This document shows positions 33,057 to 43,431 of a DNA stretch of 64,000 nt, piece after piece. Under the pieces are notes generated by a model. The model worked only from the letters and a program-made list of their open reading frames with translations. It did not search any database and was not told the DNA's origin. The position numbers and the translations under genes are program-made. Source of the stretch: Clostridia bacterium (GTDB taxonomy: Bacteria; Bacillota; Clostridia; Christensenellales; Aristaeellaceae); assembly GCA_017541105.1 (NCBI GenBank), contig JAFXZS010000008.1, forward strand, positions 62,001-126,000. The letters are read 5' to 3'. Within the stretch, counting starts at the first letter, position 1. Every line of letters starts with the position of its first letter.

Positions 33057-34127
33057 TCAGCTCCCTGTTTTGATTTCCCTGATCATCCTGTGGATTTTCG
33101 CGTCCTCTTTTTCCATTTCCCGCAAAAGCACGATCTGGGTCCTTGTGCGGTCCAGATTGTGCTCCGGCCGGTCAATATGGAAATATGTATCGCCGTTCAG
33201 GTAGTCGGTCAGGAAACGCACCGCGTTTTCCAGGGTCATCATCCGGGCGCCGTCCGGCAGCGTTTCCCGTTCCGTTGCTGTAAGCTGCGCGCCGCATGCG
33301 TTCAGGAACCCTTCCGAGTAAGCCCGGTACAGGACGGGATCCAGATGCACCTTCTCCAGATCCTGCTCATCCTCGTCTGCTGTGGAAGCGCCGAAACGGA
33401 TGGAATCGCCGAAGTCCGTTGCCGCCAGGCCCGGCATGACCGTGTCCAGATCCAGAATGCACAGGGGCCTGCGGGTACGCTCATCCAGCATGACATTGTT
33501 CAGCTTGGTATCGTTATGGGTCACCCGCAGCGGAAGGTCGCCGCTCCTCAGCAGAGCCAGCAGATAATCCGCGTAGCTTTCCCGTTCCAGCAGAAAGTCC
33601 GTCTCCGGCTGCACCAGCTTCGCGCGGCCGCAGGCATCCTCCCGGATTGCGGTGCGCAGCGCCTCATACCTCCGCGGCGTATCGTGGAAATACGGAATGG
33701 TTTCCGTCAGCTGCTCTGCTGGGAAATCCGCCATCCGGCACTGAAAATCGCCGAAGGCTTCCCCGCTGCGCCTGAAATCCTCCGGGGTTTCCGCGTGATC
33801 CATGCAAAGGCCGCCCGTAATATACTCATACATCCGCCACAGCTCTTTCCGCCCAGACAGCATATATTCCCTGCCGTCCTTCAGCGGAACCAGCGTCAGG
33901 ACATGCCGCGGATCCGGATCCTTCTTCCGCAGATGCTCTGTCACAAGATGGATATTCCGCATCAGCCCCTCCGGATCCCGGAAGGTTTCCGTGTTGACCT
34001 TCTGCAGAATATACAGGTGCGGCTGGTTCGTCACCGCCAGCCAGGTTTCATTGATATGCCCGGAGCCGAACGGGACACACTTCAGAAGGCTCCCCTCCAT
34101 GGCAAACAGTTCCGCTGTTTCTCTCAT
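33057..34127 (-). CDS. Sugar 1-kinase of the NahK/aminoglycoside phosphotransferase fold
   Basis: A 356-residue cytosolic kinase with the phosphotransferase motifs VTHNDTKLNNVML (catalytic Asp) and CILDLDTVMPGLAATDFGD (metal-binding Asp). These blocks match N-acetylhexosamine 1-kinase, which makes GlcNAc-1-P or GalNAc-1-P. It lies downstream of the broken sugar ABC operon and would fit glycan salvage. Specificity cannot be read from the sequence. A promoter-like TTGCCT-18-TAAAAT lies about 105 bp upstream. Confidence 0.75.
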   Translation of the reverse strand: MRETAELFAMEGSLLKCVPFGSGHINETWLAVTNQPHLYILQKVNTETFRDPEGLMRNIHLVTEHLRKKDPDPRHVLTLVPLKDGREYMLSGRKELWRMYEYITGGLCMDHAETPEDFRRSGEAFGDFQCRMADFPAEQLTETIPYFHDTPRRYEALRTAIREDACGRAKLVQPETDFLLERESYADYLLALLRSGDLPLRVTHNDTKLNNVMLDERTRRPLCILDLDTVMPGLAATDFGDSIRFGASTADEDEQDLEKVHLDPVLYRAYSEGFLNACGAQLTATERETLPDGARMMTLENAVRFLTDYLNGDTYFHIDRPEHNLDRTRTQIVLLREMEKEDAKIHRMIREIKTGS

Positions 34128-34248
34128 TTTATCCCTCTGCTGCTTTGCTGCGTCCTCCCGGCGAAAGGCGCGGCAGCCCTTCAGCTCCGCTGTGCTTCGT
34201 CCGGGACGGCGCCGCCGTTTTCCTGCAGGATCATTTTACATCAGATAA

Positions 34249-34276
34249 CCGGCAGGAGGCAATAGCCCCCTGCCGG
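34249..34276 (-). terminator. Hairpin after the broken solute-binding protein gene
   Basis: Stem CCGGCAGG/CCTGCCGG (34249-34256, 34269-34276), extended by GGC/GCC, 29 bp after the stop codon. The U-tract on the minus strand is weak (TTATCTG). Confidence 0.5.
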
Positions 34277-34304
34277 CGAAAAAGGCTTTCAGACCCGTGT
34301 TTGA

Positions 34305-35390
34305 TTATTTGCCGATGTAGGCTTCCAGCTGGCGGTTGACTTCGGCCACATACTCGTTGATCCCGGCCGCTTCCAGCTCGGCGATCGCCGCAGGATAGTT
34401 CTCGTCAAAGTCCACATAGCCGTAGAGGATCGGAGCGACCTTCTTCCAGGCTTCGTTGCAGGCGATCTCGATCGCTTCAAAGCCGGTGTTGTCAAAGGCA
34501 AAACCCATCATGGCGGAGATCTGCGCGTCGTTATCCCAGTTGCGGTACATCTCGATGTATTCCTCGGAGACATCTCCGCCGAAAACCTGATAATTGGCAT
34601 TGCGGAACATCCACTCATAGAAGTAGCCTTCTCCGGCAGCGGTTTCGCTGATCAGCACCAGGCCGCCGTTCTCGTCCAGATCCCAGTCCTTGCCCCGTTC
34701 GCCGTACAGGCAGAAGAGGTAGTTGTCCTGGCTGCCCCACAGCCAGGCGAGGAACTTCAGGGCGCCTTCCGGATTCTTCGCGGAATACGGGATGCACAGC
34801 ACTTCACCGCCGGCAGCGTTGACATAGCGGGGCTTTTCGGGCGCCAGCAGATAGTTCTTCATCACGGCGTTCGGATCTACGGCCTTGACCTTGCCGCCGA
34901 TCTCCAGTTCCTTGGCCAGGGAACCTTCCACCCACAGGTACAGGCCGGTCTGCACACGGCTGTCACGCTCATTGTACTTGATAGCCACTTCATCGTGATA
35001 CAGGCCGTCCAGGAACATTTCCCGGTTGAACTGGGCCACCTGCTTGAAGGCGTCGGTATGGGCATAGCTGTACGCCTTCTTGCTTTCTTCACCGAAGACC
35101 ACCAGGTCCTGGCTGGCAACCCATGTATACTGTTCCTCCGCGAAGTTGCGGGTCAGGGGCTTGAAGATGACGTCACCGGGGCCCATGTAGCCGGGCAGCT
35201 GTTCCTGCACGCGCAGGGCGAACTCCCGCAGATCCTCTGCGTCCTTCACTTCCGTCATGCCGACCTGCTCCAGCAGATCCTGCCGCAGGCACACGAACTG
35301 GTACATGGCGGAAGACGGCGCGTAAGCGGACGGAATGCCGTACTGCACCCCATTGATCTTGCCGCCGTTCATCTGGGATTCCGGAAGCAC
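34305..35390 (-). pseudogene. Sugar ABC solute-binding protein missing its N-terminus
   Basis: A 361-residue C-terminal part of an LplA-type (DUF3502-like) binding protein: INGVQYGIPSAYAPSSAMY, then typical C-terminal helices ending LEAYIGK. Intact members have about 500 residues with a signal peptide; here about 140 residues, including the signal, are gone. The first codon at 35390 is a GTG directly next to a transposon-like end, with no RBS. Without export it cannot function as a binding protein. The 5' part was removed together with the permease genes that should precede it. Confidence 0.85.
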
Positions 35391-35503
35391 ATGTTACCGT
35401 GTGCTTCCTTTGGGTGATAGAAACATTCTCAATTTCGATGGTAACACTTTTCATGTATGATGGTCACACTTTTGGCCGGACAATTGCGCGTGTTGTGGAG
35501 TTG
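35391..35503. mobile_element. End of an IS21-like element, with paired repeats
   Basis: Two 15-bp direct repeats, GATGGTAACACTTTT (35437-35451) and GATGGTCACACTTTT (35459-35473), lie 22 bp apart, just inside a TGTTACC sequence that abuts the truncated gene at about 35391. Multiple internal repeats near a TGT tip are typical of IS21-family ends. No transposase is present; only an end remains. The other end is not seen. Confidence 0.4.
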
Positions 35504-35914
35504 TCATTCGATAATCTGGCTTGCTGTGGATAAAACAATTTCAGTTCCTTTTCCATCGAACACTGCTGATTGGTAAGCTAACGCGTTTTCTGCAATAGAT
35601 GTTTCCATTTTACTCGTTGATATAATGAACTCGTTACCTTCTGGCACATTCAAAAAGATAATGTTCTCACTGTTGATGTGAGATGAACCCGTCGAGTTGT
35701 ATGCAAATAGCCGTGTAGAAAAATCGATAAGTAAACACATGAATTGCTCAATTCCAAATCTAGTTTGGTATGATGGGAATAAAACAGAGATATTATGAAT
35801 TTTTATATTACTTGATTCTTTATCTAATTCAATGGTATCGATTACGTTTTCAAAAACCGGAAATTCGTCATGAATAAACTTCTTCACATTGTCCAAGGAT
35901 TGTAGAAATTCCAT
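35504..35914 (-). CDS. Unknown 136-residue protein in AT-rich block
   Basis: A cytosolic alpha/beta protein starting MEFLQSLDNVKKFIHDEFP. It has no signal peptide or membrane segment, and I do not recognise the family. AAGGTG lies before the ATG at 35914. Its base composition is much more AT-rich than that of flanking genes, the same as the two genes upstream, so all three arrived together. It begins 25 bp after the truncated PelF-like gene. Confidence 0.5.
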   Translation of the reverse strand: MEFLQSLDNVKKFIHDEFPVFENVIDTIELDKESSNIKIHNISVLFPSYQTRFGIEQFMCLLIDFSTRLFAYNSTGSSHINSENIIFLNVPEGNEFIISTSKMETSIAENALAYQSAVFDGKGTEIVLSTASQIIE

Positions 35915-35939
35915 GGTGGCACCTTCCTTCTCACATTTG

Positions 35940-36968
35940 TTAGGTATCATTAAGTCTGTTAATCAGCGCCTCACATGATTGTCTATAGACCTGATCGTCA
36001 GTTCCTCCCATAATATGTAAGGTAAGGTTGTTCATTTTTTGTCTCGCATACGCAAACGCAAGAATCATGGTTTTAAGATCCTTTATAGCGGCAAATCTTA
36101 CAAACGCCCCTATATGCATTTCCGAAGACGACTCAGGCATCGGGAGGTCTTTCAATCTTGTGATATCAATTCCATTGGGTATTACAACGCATTTCGAAGG
36201 ATCGCATCCTATCTTTATCTGGCGCTCTCTGGCGTCCTCAAACAACGATGTAACCTTTGCCGCATATTTATACGCAAACTGTGACATCTCATAGAACATC
36301 ATTATCCATAAGTGGCGCATCGGCTTAACAGTCCAATCGGAAGAAATTAGTTCTTCCTCTCGCTCTCTGGGATAAATACCATGCTCAGTAAGTATCAAAG
36401 GCTTATGTGTCACAATCGAAGCCATAGCGCCAAGCATTCCGCCGTAGCCAGTTACAGCAGAATGGTAAATATCCGCAGAAGGAACTGTCGCCGATAGAAC
36501 TTTAAAAATCGGCAGGAACATCGACTGGAGGTTATAATACGAGTCAGCGAGGCCGAGACCGACCATTTCATTTGATAGACGTCTGGCAACTTCTAAAAAT
36601 GCCTCGGTTTTGATTAAACTCTCTGGTGGAATATTCTTATCCCGTACCATTTCCACGAGATATTCAAAACTGTCTCCTTTTCCGGTTACCAACCGATAGA
36701 TGGCATCTATGAACCGAGTATCATCTGCCAGCTTGTTGTGCGAATGCTTCCGATGAGGCATTTCTTCATCCAAAGTAAGTATATGATGTTCTTTTACGTT
36801 TTCGGGAAACTGATATAAAGGAGTTTTTACGTCATCCTTTGACGCGTGAATGGTCCACAGAACAAATTCAATATCTGGGCTCTGTGCCAAATATTGGTGG
36901 ATCCATGTGGATACGCCGCCTCTGACAAATGGATAGCAACCCTCCAAAATCATACAAACTCTCAACAT
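35940..36968 (-). pseudogene. PelF-like glycosyltransferase (DUF3492), C-terminally truncated
   Basis: A 342-residue protein beginning LRVCMILEGCYPFVRGGVS, the hallmark of PelF, the cytosolic GT4 enzyme that polymerises Pel polysaccharide. Further signatures: LTEHGIYPRERE, VIPNGIDITRLKDLP and the ...RFAAIKDLKTMILAFA segment. Normal PelF has about 480-500 residues; this one stops at ALINRLNDT, before the EGQPLSVLEAMA region that binds the nucleotide-sugar. It is probably inactive. Its ATG overlaps the stop of the gene before (TGATG) with GGAG six bases upstream. Confidence 0.75.
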
Positions 36969-37633
36969 CACTTTCTCCATTCCACACGAATGTCTGATAA
37001 TTCAGCGCGAATTAAATAGCAGTCTTCATCAATCCGGGTTAATTCACCGCCCGAAATGTTTTCGGGGATCTCCTTTGTACGCAACATCAAGTATGCCTCA
37101 TCTATCAATCCTTCCAAATGAATGGTGACACCATCGGTGTCATTCGACTGCGAGACGGAAAGGTTGCAATATCGTTGCACCGATCCAGCCGCTTCTGAGA
37201 TTGTGGTGGTTTTCAAGCCGTATTGCTGATTCCACAGAACCATGTTTTCATAGGCCGCCAGCATCGCGGAAAAGTCGCCGCCATCGCTTCTCTCTTCATC
37301 CAATATATCATCAGGATGAATATAGTTGGACTCGTAGTAATGATAATTCAACTCATTTACCTGAAGCCACCATTCACTGCTCTCCATTTGCATATCCGCG
37401 GTCAGGCGTGGAACCAGCACAATGTCATTCTCTAGAACTGAGAACTCCTGTACCAATTGATCGTCTGTTCCAATATAAACGCCGGCGTAAATCCGTATAT
37501 CCTCAAACTGGCGAATCATAGCTCCCATTGCTTCCTGACTCAATACGTTACTTGGCGCCACATATGCCTGAATATTGACATCTGGACTTAGTGCTTTTGC
37601 GTAAGCTAAAGCGGCTTTAATTGAATCCAACAT
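36968..37633 (-). pseudogene. C-terminal part of a DUF2194-like protein from a Pel-type operon
   Basis: About 220 coding residues starting MLDSIKAALAYAKALSPD. The block NYIHPDDILDEERSDGGDFSAM followed by YENMVLWNQQYGL resembles DUF2194, a deacetylase-like protein family encoded beside PelF in Gram-positive Pel-like clusters. Intact members have over 600 residues and a signal peptide; the N-terminal two thirds are missing. The frame is open to 37729 but the extra 32 residues look non-coding. The DUF2194 assignment is moderate. Confidence 0.5.
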
Positions 37634-37796
37634 ACCTTTTGACAAAATCATTATGATACATGGAAAATATAAATATTTAATTCTGGAAGTTTTGAGACGT
37701 GAAAAATATGTCCATTTCACGCCAGACATATTGATTTCAAGGAGCTTTTCGGCTATAATTATATATGGTTTTTTATACCCTCATATAAAAAGCTGC

Positions 37797-37822
37797 CCTT
37801 CAAAAGGTACACCTTTTGAAGG
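37797..37822 (-). terminator. Terminator after the serine recombinase gene
   Basis: Perfect 11-bp stem CCTTCAAAAGG/CCTTTTGAAGG with a 4-base loop, 6 bp past the recombinase stop, followed on the minus strand by GCAGCTTTTTATA. It may work in both directions. Confidence 0.7.
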
Positions 37823-37827
37823 CTTTA

Positions 37828-39153
<1,326 letters not shown>

Positions 39154-39167
39154 TTATGCATACAAAA

Positions 39168-39195
39168 ACCCGCAGGCCGTTTTAGGTCTGCGGGT
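39168..39195 (-). terminator. Terminator of the phage lysis cassette
   Basis: Stem ACCCGCAG/CTGCGGGT (39168-39175, 39188-39195) followed on the minus strand by TTTTTG. It lies 32 bp after the endolysin remnant and next to the IS200 end. Confidence 0.75.
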
Positions 39196-39226
39196 GAAGA
39201 ATAATACATGAAAGTGAAACATAGCT

Positions 39227-40013
39227 TTATCCGACCGCGCCATCACTGGCTTCGAGCAAGGCAACCCGCCGTTCCAGACGGGTGACCCGTTCTTCCAGTG
39301 TGAGGTCTTCATCCGGCTCCTGATCCTGCTCAGCGGTTAGGGACCATGTCATCACGTATCCAATGCGGGACCCGAACTTCACTTTGGTCCAGGAGCCAAC
39401 GGTTCCAAGTACCTCTACACGTGCCCCGATGGGAACACGCTCCCCCAGCGCCGCGTTGGACTTCGCCTTGGTGCGCATGTTCACTGTCGAGCTGGAATCA
39501 GCGATTACGGTAGCATACTGCGTTTCTGCCATAGGTTCCTCATCTCCTCCCTCGTCATCGTCTGGCTCTATTGGGATAACTGTGCCTTGAGCCACATCTT
39601 TCAGCCAGCCCCAGAAGGCCCATTTACCCAGTTTCGTATCCGTCATAACACAGCCAGCCGCAGAGGAAACGCGTACGATCCGGAGCGGATTTCACTCTGG
39701 TGACCAGACCGATATGCTGGAAGTCTCCTAGGCCATCATTGAACTTTTCCGGGGTATTCGCATTCCATTTGAACACGACCATGTCGCGCTGCAACTGGCT
39801 GACGCTGGTCAGCTTGCCCTTCTCGGAACAGTATTTCCGGTAGATTGTGTTACTGCCATAGCAGATGGAATCCCCATGATCCCAGCAGGCTTTCACGAAA
39901 AGGCCGGAGCAGTCAATGCCCCGGCTATCGTTTGCTCCCGGACTGACGTAGGGCCAGCCAAGGCACTCTTCTACAGAAGCGATCAGTTTATTCACATCAA
40001 GCATGATGCTCAT
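39227..40013 (-). pseudogene. Phage endolysin (NlpC/P60 plus SH3 domain), frameshifted
   Basis: The 5' part (40013-39624) encodes an NlpC/P60 cysteine peptidase with the catalytic IDCSGLFVKA (Cys35 from the first Met) and FQHIGLVTRV. One extra A in the run at 39690-39692 shifts the frame; removing it continues as NPLRIVRVSSAAGCVMTDTKL into the next frame. The 3' part (39646-39227) holds a linker (WAFWGWLKDV), an SH3b-like cell-wall binding domain (STVNMRTKAKSNAALG) and a coiled-coil tail. The intact protein would degrade peptidoglycan during phage release. Confidence 0.8.
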
Positions 40014-40038
40014 CTCCCATCAGAAAATTAGATGACGG

Positions 40039-40472
40039 TTATTCGCCGCCACCCTCGTCAGTCGTTTCCTCCTTGATGTCCGTGTCCTCCGGAGTGCTTT
40101 CCTTTTTGTCACGCTCATAAAGCTACGCCGGGATGTTTTTCAGCTTTTCCGGGATGGGCAAACCGAGATAAGCAGTGTTCTCTAGAAGGCTCAGACCTTC
40201 ATCGCCCAGGTAAAAGCAGATGACAGCACCCCACAGGACGGCCCCGCCGCCAACCACATTTGCATCGAAGACGTTGGCCGCACCGGCCAGCATCAGGATC
40301 AGGACTTTCTTAGCGATGCCTTTGCAACCTACGGTGCTGGACAATTTCTTACCCTCAATAGCGCATATGACGTCAGAGATATAATCCAGCGCCATGAGCA
40401 TGATCAGGCAATCAACATACCATCCACATCTCCCAAGAACCAGCCGATCCAACAGCCGATCGCGGTGATAGC
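40039..40472 (-). pseudogene. Phage holin with frameshift, nonsense codon and missing N-terminus
   Basis: The reading AITAIGCWIGWFLGDVDGMLIA, then MALDYISDVICAIEGKKLSS and NVVGGGAVLWGAVICFYLGDEGLS, is that of the toxin-secretion/phage-lysis holin family. A one-base deletion near 40407 shifts the frame at a TGA (40404-40406). An in-frame TAG (40123-40125) precedes the native tail YERDKKESTPEDTD, which runs to a TAA at 40039. The first membrane residues are replaced by the permease fragment. It lies directly upstream of the endolysin, the normal lysis order. Confidence 0.8.
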
Positions 40473-40661
40473 TACAAAAGGCGTACCGAAGATGCCGTCC
40501 ACCACGTTGAACTTGGTAAACGCCATATACATGCCGCCCATGGGGAGATACGCGAAGGCCAGGAGCAAAAGAAGCCCCGGGACACACATCAGATACAGCG
40601 TCCGGTTGTGCTTCATCTCCCAGACAAAGCCGCTTTTTGCGGGCCTGGATGCCTTTTGCAC
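40473..40661 (-). pseudogene. N-terminal fragment of a LplB-type sugar ABC permease
   Basis: 63 codons from a GTG at 40661 with AAGGAGG eight bases upstream. The sequence MKHNRTLYLMCVPGLLLLLA and then FTKFNVVDGIFGTPFV is the cytosolic N-terminus and first helix of LplB-type permeases (about 310 residues). It ends at the junction with the phage holin, and the frame continues in phase into holin sequence to make an 85-residue chimera. It follows the acyltransferase gene by 37 bp and belongs to that operon. Confidence 0.8.
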
Positions 40662-40698
40662 GGATCCTTCCTCCTTTCTGCCCATCCTCTTCGTCCTG

Positions 40699-41928
40699 TC
40701 AGGTTTCATAGGGGTCTTCCCCGATCCGGGAGACCTCCTCCCGCAGGAGGAACATACCCGTCGTGTGGAACCTGCCTCCCCTGTCCCACACGTCAAACAT
40801 GCCGCGTTCCAGGCTGTTCCGGGGCGTCAGCTTCCGGGGATCGGCGTTCTCGTCTCCGAGCACCTCCAGCCGGATCATCCGGTCTCCCTCCTCCGTAGGG
40901 TAGCAGTAAAACTGTTTCTGCACCCGGATGATGTTTCTGTCCGGATCCAGGATTTCCCGCAGCCCGGGATCATACAGCCAGGATTCACTCCAGAAGCCTT
41001 TGTATGTATACTCCGGATAGTAGCGGTCATAAAAGGCAAGTGCCGTTTCACAGCTGTGCCTGACCCGCTCCGGGGTATATCCTTCCCCGCCCGGAATATG
41101 AAGCGCCAGAAGAAAATCCCCCTCTCCCAGCACCTTCGTCCATTCGGATTTCCGCAGCATAACCGGTTCCGGCCGGATCACCCCTTCCGGGGCAACCGGA
41201 TGCGCCCGGACGATTTCCGGTGTTTCCTCCCGGACGGTTCCGTACGCTTCCGGATCCGTTACCCCGTTCACGCCGTCCAGCTGCCCGTCCCGGCGGACCC
41301 GGTCGCCGGCTTTCCACAGAGCTGTAACCTTCCCGGTCTCAAGGTTCCGCCAGGCCTCCGGCGTGTCCCCCCACCGATAGGGAATGAAATAAAACCGGTC
41401 CATCAGAAAGATCTGGCAGCAGTAGAAATTCATATCCCAGGGGTAATCATCAAAGCTTATGTCGCCGGTCTTCACATACTTTGCCAGCTGTTTGCGGGTC
41501 ATCCTTTCCGGAATGTCCGCGTCCCAGGTTTCCGGAACGCCGCGCTTCCGCAGGGCTTTCCGCCCTTCCAGGACGCACAGCTGCGTATACAGGAAGGCGT
41601 ACGCTTCCCGGGCAAACCCGCTCAGGCAGGCAGGCCTGGGCTGGAAGAACTCCACCGCGTAGCAGCGGACCAGTCCGCGTACCGCGTCCATGGCCATAAT
41701 ATGCGCCAGTTCAACCAGTTCCTTCTGCGCGTTGGCGGCTTCCAGGGCTTTGAACAGCGGCTCCTGCTTCCCGGCAGGCACCCGGTTTTCCTCCAGCACC
41801 CGCTGCAGGACTTCCCGGGGCAGCAGCTCTGTCTCCGCCGTTTCCAGATCCCCGACGCATTCCTCCATAGCCTCCGGAATCAAAGGCCCCGTGACCCGCA
41901 GCAGCGCGTTCAGGCGCTCTTTCGTCAT
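40699..41928 (-). CDS. GNAT-like acyltransferase domain protein (DUF5596-like)
   Basis: A 409-residue cytosolic protein resembling Clostridial acyltransferase-domain proteins: a helical N-terminal half (DUF5596-like) and a C-terminal GNAT-like fold (FLLALHIPGGEGYTPERVRHSCE, WLYDPGLREILDPDRNIIRVQKQ). The role is unknown; such genes often sit in glycan operons. The ATG overlaps the stop of the oxidoreductase (ATGA), and a truncated ABC permease follows. Confidence 0.65.
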   Translation of the reverse strand: MTKERLNALLRVTGPLIPEAMEECVGDLETAETELLPREVLQRVLEENRVPAGKQEPLFKALEAANAQKELVELAHIMAMDAVRGLVRCYAVEFFQPRPACLSGFAREAYAFLYTQLCVLEGRKALRKRGVPETWDADIPERMTRKQLAKYVKTGDISFDDYPWDMNFYCCQIFLMDRFYFIPYRWGDTPEAWRNLETGKVTALWKAGDRVRRDGQLDGVNGVTDPEAYGTVREETPEIVRAHPVAPEGVIRPEPVMLRKSEWTKVLGEGDFLLALHIPGGEGYTPERVRHSCETALAFYDRYYPEYTYKGFWSESWLYDPGLREILDPDRNIIRVQKQFYCYPTEEGDRMIRLEVLGDENADPRKLTPRNSLERGMFDVWDRGGRFHTTGMFLLREEVSRIGEDPYET

Positions 41929-43187
41929 GTGTTCGTCTTCCCTTCCGCCGCCTTCCGGAAATCCGCCAGCCGGACGACCGCGCCGGTCAGCCGGGCCTGT
42001 TCGGCGGCACATGCCATCATATGGCTCTCCACGGATTCATGTATTTCCGTAGCGGACTCGCTGTGCTTCCCTTCCAGCATGCTCAGGAAATCATCCACAA
42101 TGCCGCTGTCCCCTCCGCTGTGGCCGCTCGGAACCAGCTCGGGACGGATGACCTCGCTCCCGTTCTTCTCCGTTGCGTTGGCTGAAAAGCGCGTGATCTC
42201 GATCACGTTTTCCGCTTCACTGGCCCGGATCTCTCCGTCCTCCCCCATGATCTTCATCGTCCGTGTCATCCGGTTGGTAAAGCCGCTGAGGTTGAACGTG
42301 GCTGTAATGCCGTTCTCGAATTTCAGAATCGTTACCTGATGGTCGCAGACATTGTTGTCACAGCGGTAGACGCAGCGTCCGTACGGTCCGGTGCGGATGG
42401 CTTCCCGCAGCCCCTCCTCACTCTGATCCTCCGTCAGCACAGCGGCCGGCCAGCTGCCGGCCAGCGGCAGATAGCAGCGGTATGCGCTGAAGCGGCAGCT
42501 GTCCCGCAGCGAGCAGTCACAGCAGCGCTCCGCCGAGCCTTCCGGCGCGTTCTCCGCGCGGAAATAGGTCAGATCCCCGAAGGAAGCCACGCTGCTGCAT
42601 TTGCTGCCTGCCAGCCAGACCAGAAGATCCATGTCGTGGCAGGATTTCTGCATGATCAGCGGGCTTGACAGATCGCTCCGGCGCCAGTTCCCCCGGACAA
42701 AGCTGTGGGCAATATGATAATTCCCGATATTCTCGTTGTGCTGAATGGTGATCACCCGCCCGATCCGGCCTGACGTGATCACATTCCGGATCTCACGGAA
42801 AAAGGGGCTGTAGCGCAGCACATGGCAGACTGACACATGCCGCCCTGTCCGCTCCGCGGTGCGCTCAATCGCCAGGGTTTCCTCCGGCAGCGGGGAAATC
42901 GGTTTTTCCAGAAGCAGATGATATCCCTTCTCCATGGCAGGAACTGCCTCGCGGAAATGGTCCCGGTCCATCGTCGCGATAATGGCGGCCTCTCCCATGC
43001 GGGGCTGCGCCAGAAGTTCCGCCCCGGAGGCAAAGCTCCGCGCCGCCGGAATGCCGAACTCCGCGGCCGCGGTGTTCCGCCGGACGGGATCCTTTTCCGC
43101 CACCGCGGCAATCTCATGGCCTTTGGCATGGGCAGTCCTGGCATAAATCATGCCGCGCTGCCCGGCGCCGATCAATACAAACCTCAT
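41925..43187 (-). CDS. Gfo/Idh/MocA family oxidoreductase
   Basis: A 420-residue cytosolic NAD(P)-dependent enzyme with the Rossmann start RFVLIGAGQRGMIYA, the EKPIS motif (LLLEKPISPLPEET) and the active-site region KSCHDMDLLVWLAG. A cysteine group (CCDCSLRDSC, CRFSAYRCY) about residues 220-240 is found in a subset of the family. Acts on sugars or sugar derivatives. First gene of the interrupted sugar operon; its promoter overlaps a LacI-type operator. Confidence 0.85.
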   Translation of the reverse strand: MRFVLIGAGQRGMIYARTAHAKGHEIAAVAEKDPVRRNTAAAEFGIPAARSFASGAELLAQPRMGEAAIIATMDRDHFREAVPAMEKGYHLLLEKPISPLPEETLAIERTAERTGRHVSVCHVLRYSPFFREIRNVITSGRIGRVITIQHNENIGNYHIAHSFVRGNWRRSDLSSPLIMQKSCHDMDLLVWLAGSKCSSVASFGDLTYFRAENAPEGSAERCCDCSLRDSCRFSAYRCYLPLAGSWPAAVLTEDQSEEGLREAIRTGPYGRCVYRCDNNVCDHQVTILKFENGITATFNLSGFTNRMTRTMKIMGEDGEIRASEAENVIEITRFSANATEKNGSEVIRPELVPSGHSGGDSGIVDDFLSMLEGKHSESATEIHESVESHMMACAAEQARLTGAVVRLADFRKAAEGKTNT

Positions 43188-43228
43188 CTTTGCACACTCC
43201 GCTCGTTCAGGATGAAACGTTCTTTTTT

Positions 43229-43267
43229 TGTTTACTAAACATTATCATATGTCCCGCCTCATGTCAA
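43229..43267 (-). promoter_or_regulatory. Promoter and operator of the Gfo/Idh operon
   Basis: On the minus strand: TTGACA (43267-43262), 17-bp spacer, TAATGT (43244-43239). The perfect 6-1-6 palindrome TGTTTA-C-TAAACA (43229-43241) overlaps the -10 and start site, a repressor position. LacI-family proteins bind sites of this form. Confidence 0.75.
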
Positions 43268-43301
43268 GGGATTTTTCGCAAAGAAACTGAATGTTCCCTT
43301 T

Positions 43302-43376
43302 TGTTTATCAATATGAAACAAATTGAAAATGTTTTATGAAACAGTATTGACAACTGCCCGCCAAACCAACTATGAT
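43302..43376 (+). promoter_or_regulatory. Promoter and extra operator-like repeats of the lacI-type gene
   Basis: TTGACA (43347-43352), 18-bp spacer, TATGAT (43371-43376). Immediately before the -35 is TGTTTTATGAAACA (43330-43343), and a looser TGTTT...AAACA pair spans 43302-43320, both with the half-site of the 43229-43241 operator. This suggests autoregulation or looping. Confidence 0.6.
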
Positions 43377-43431
43377 AGACGGGAAAACAGGGACAAAAGG
43401 ATAGTATCCTCAGAGAGAAAGGAGCGGGACT

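Noticed and set aside
31359-34265. A 968-codon open frame on the plus strand
   Set aside because: It lies antisense to an ABC exporter subunit and the NahK-like kinase, both with intact motifs and RBSs; the frame is open because of codon bias.
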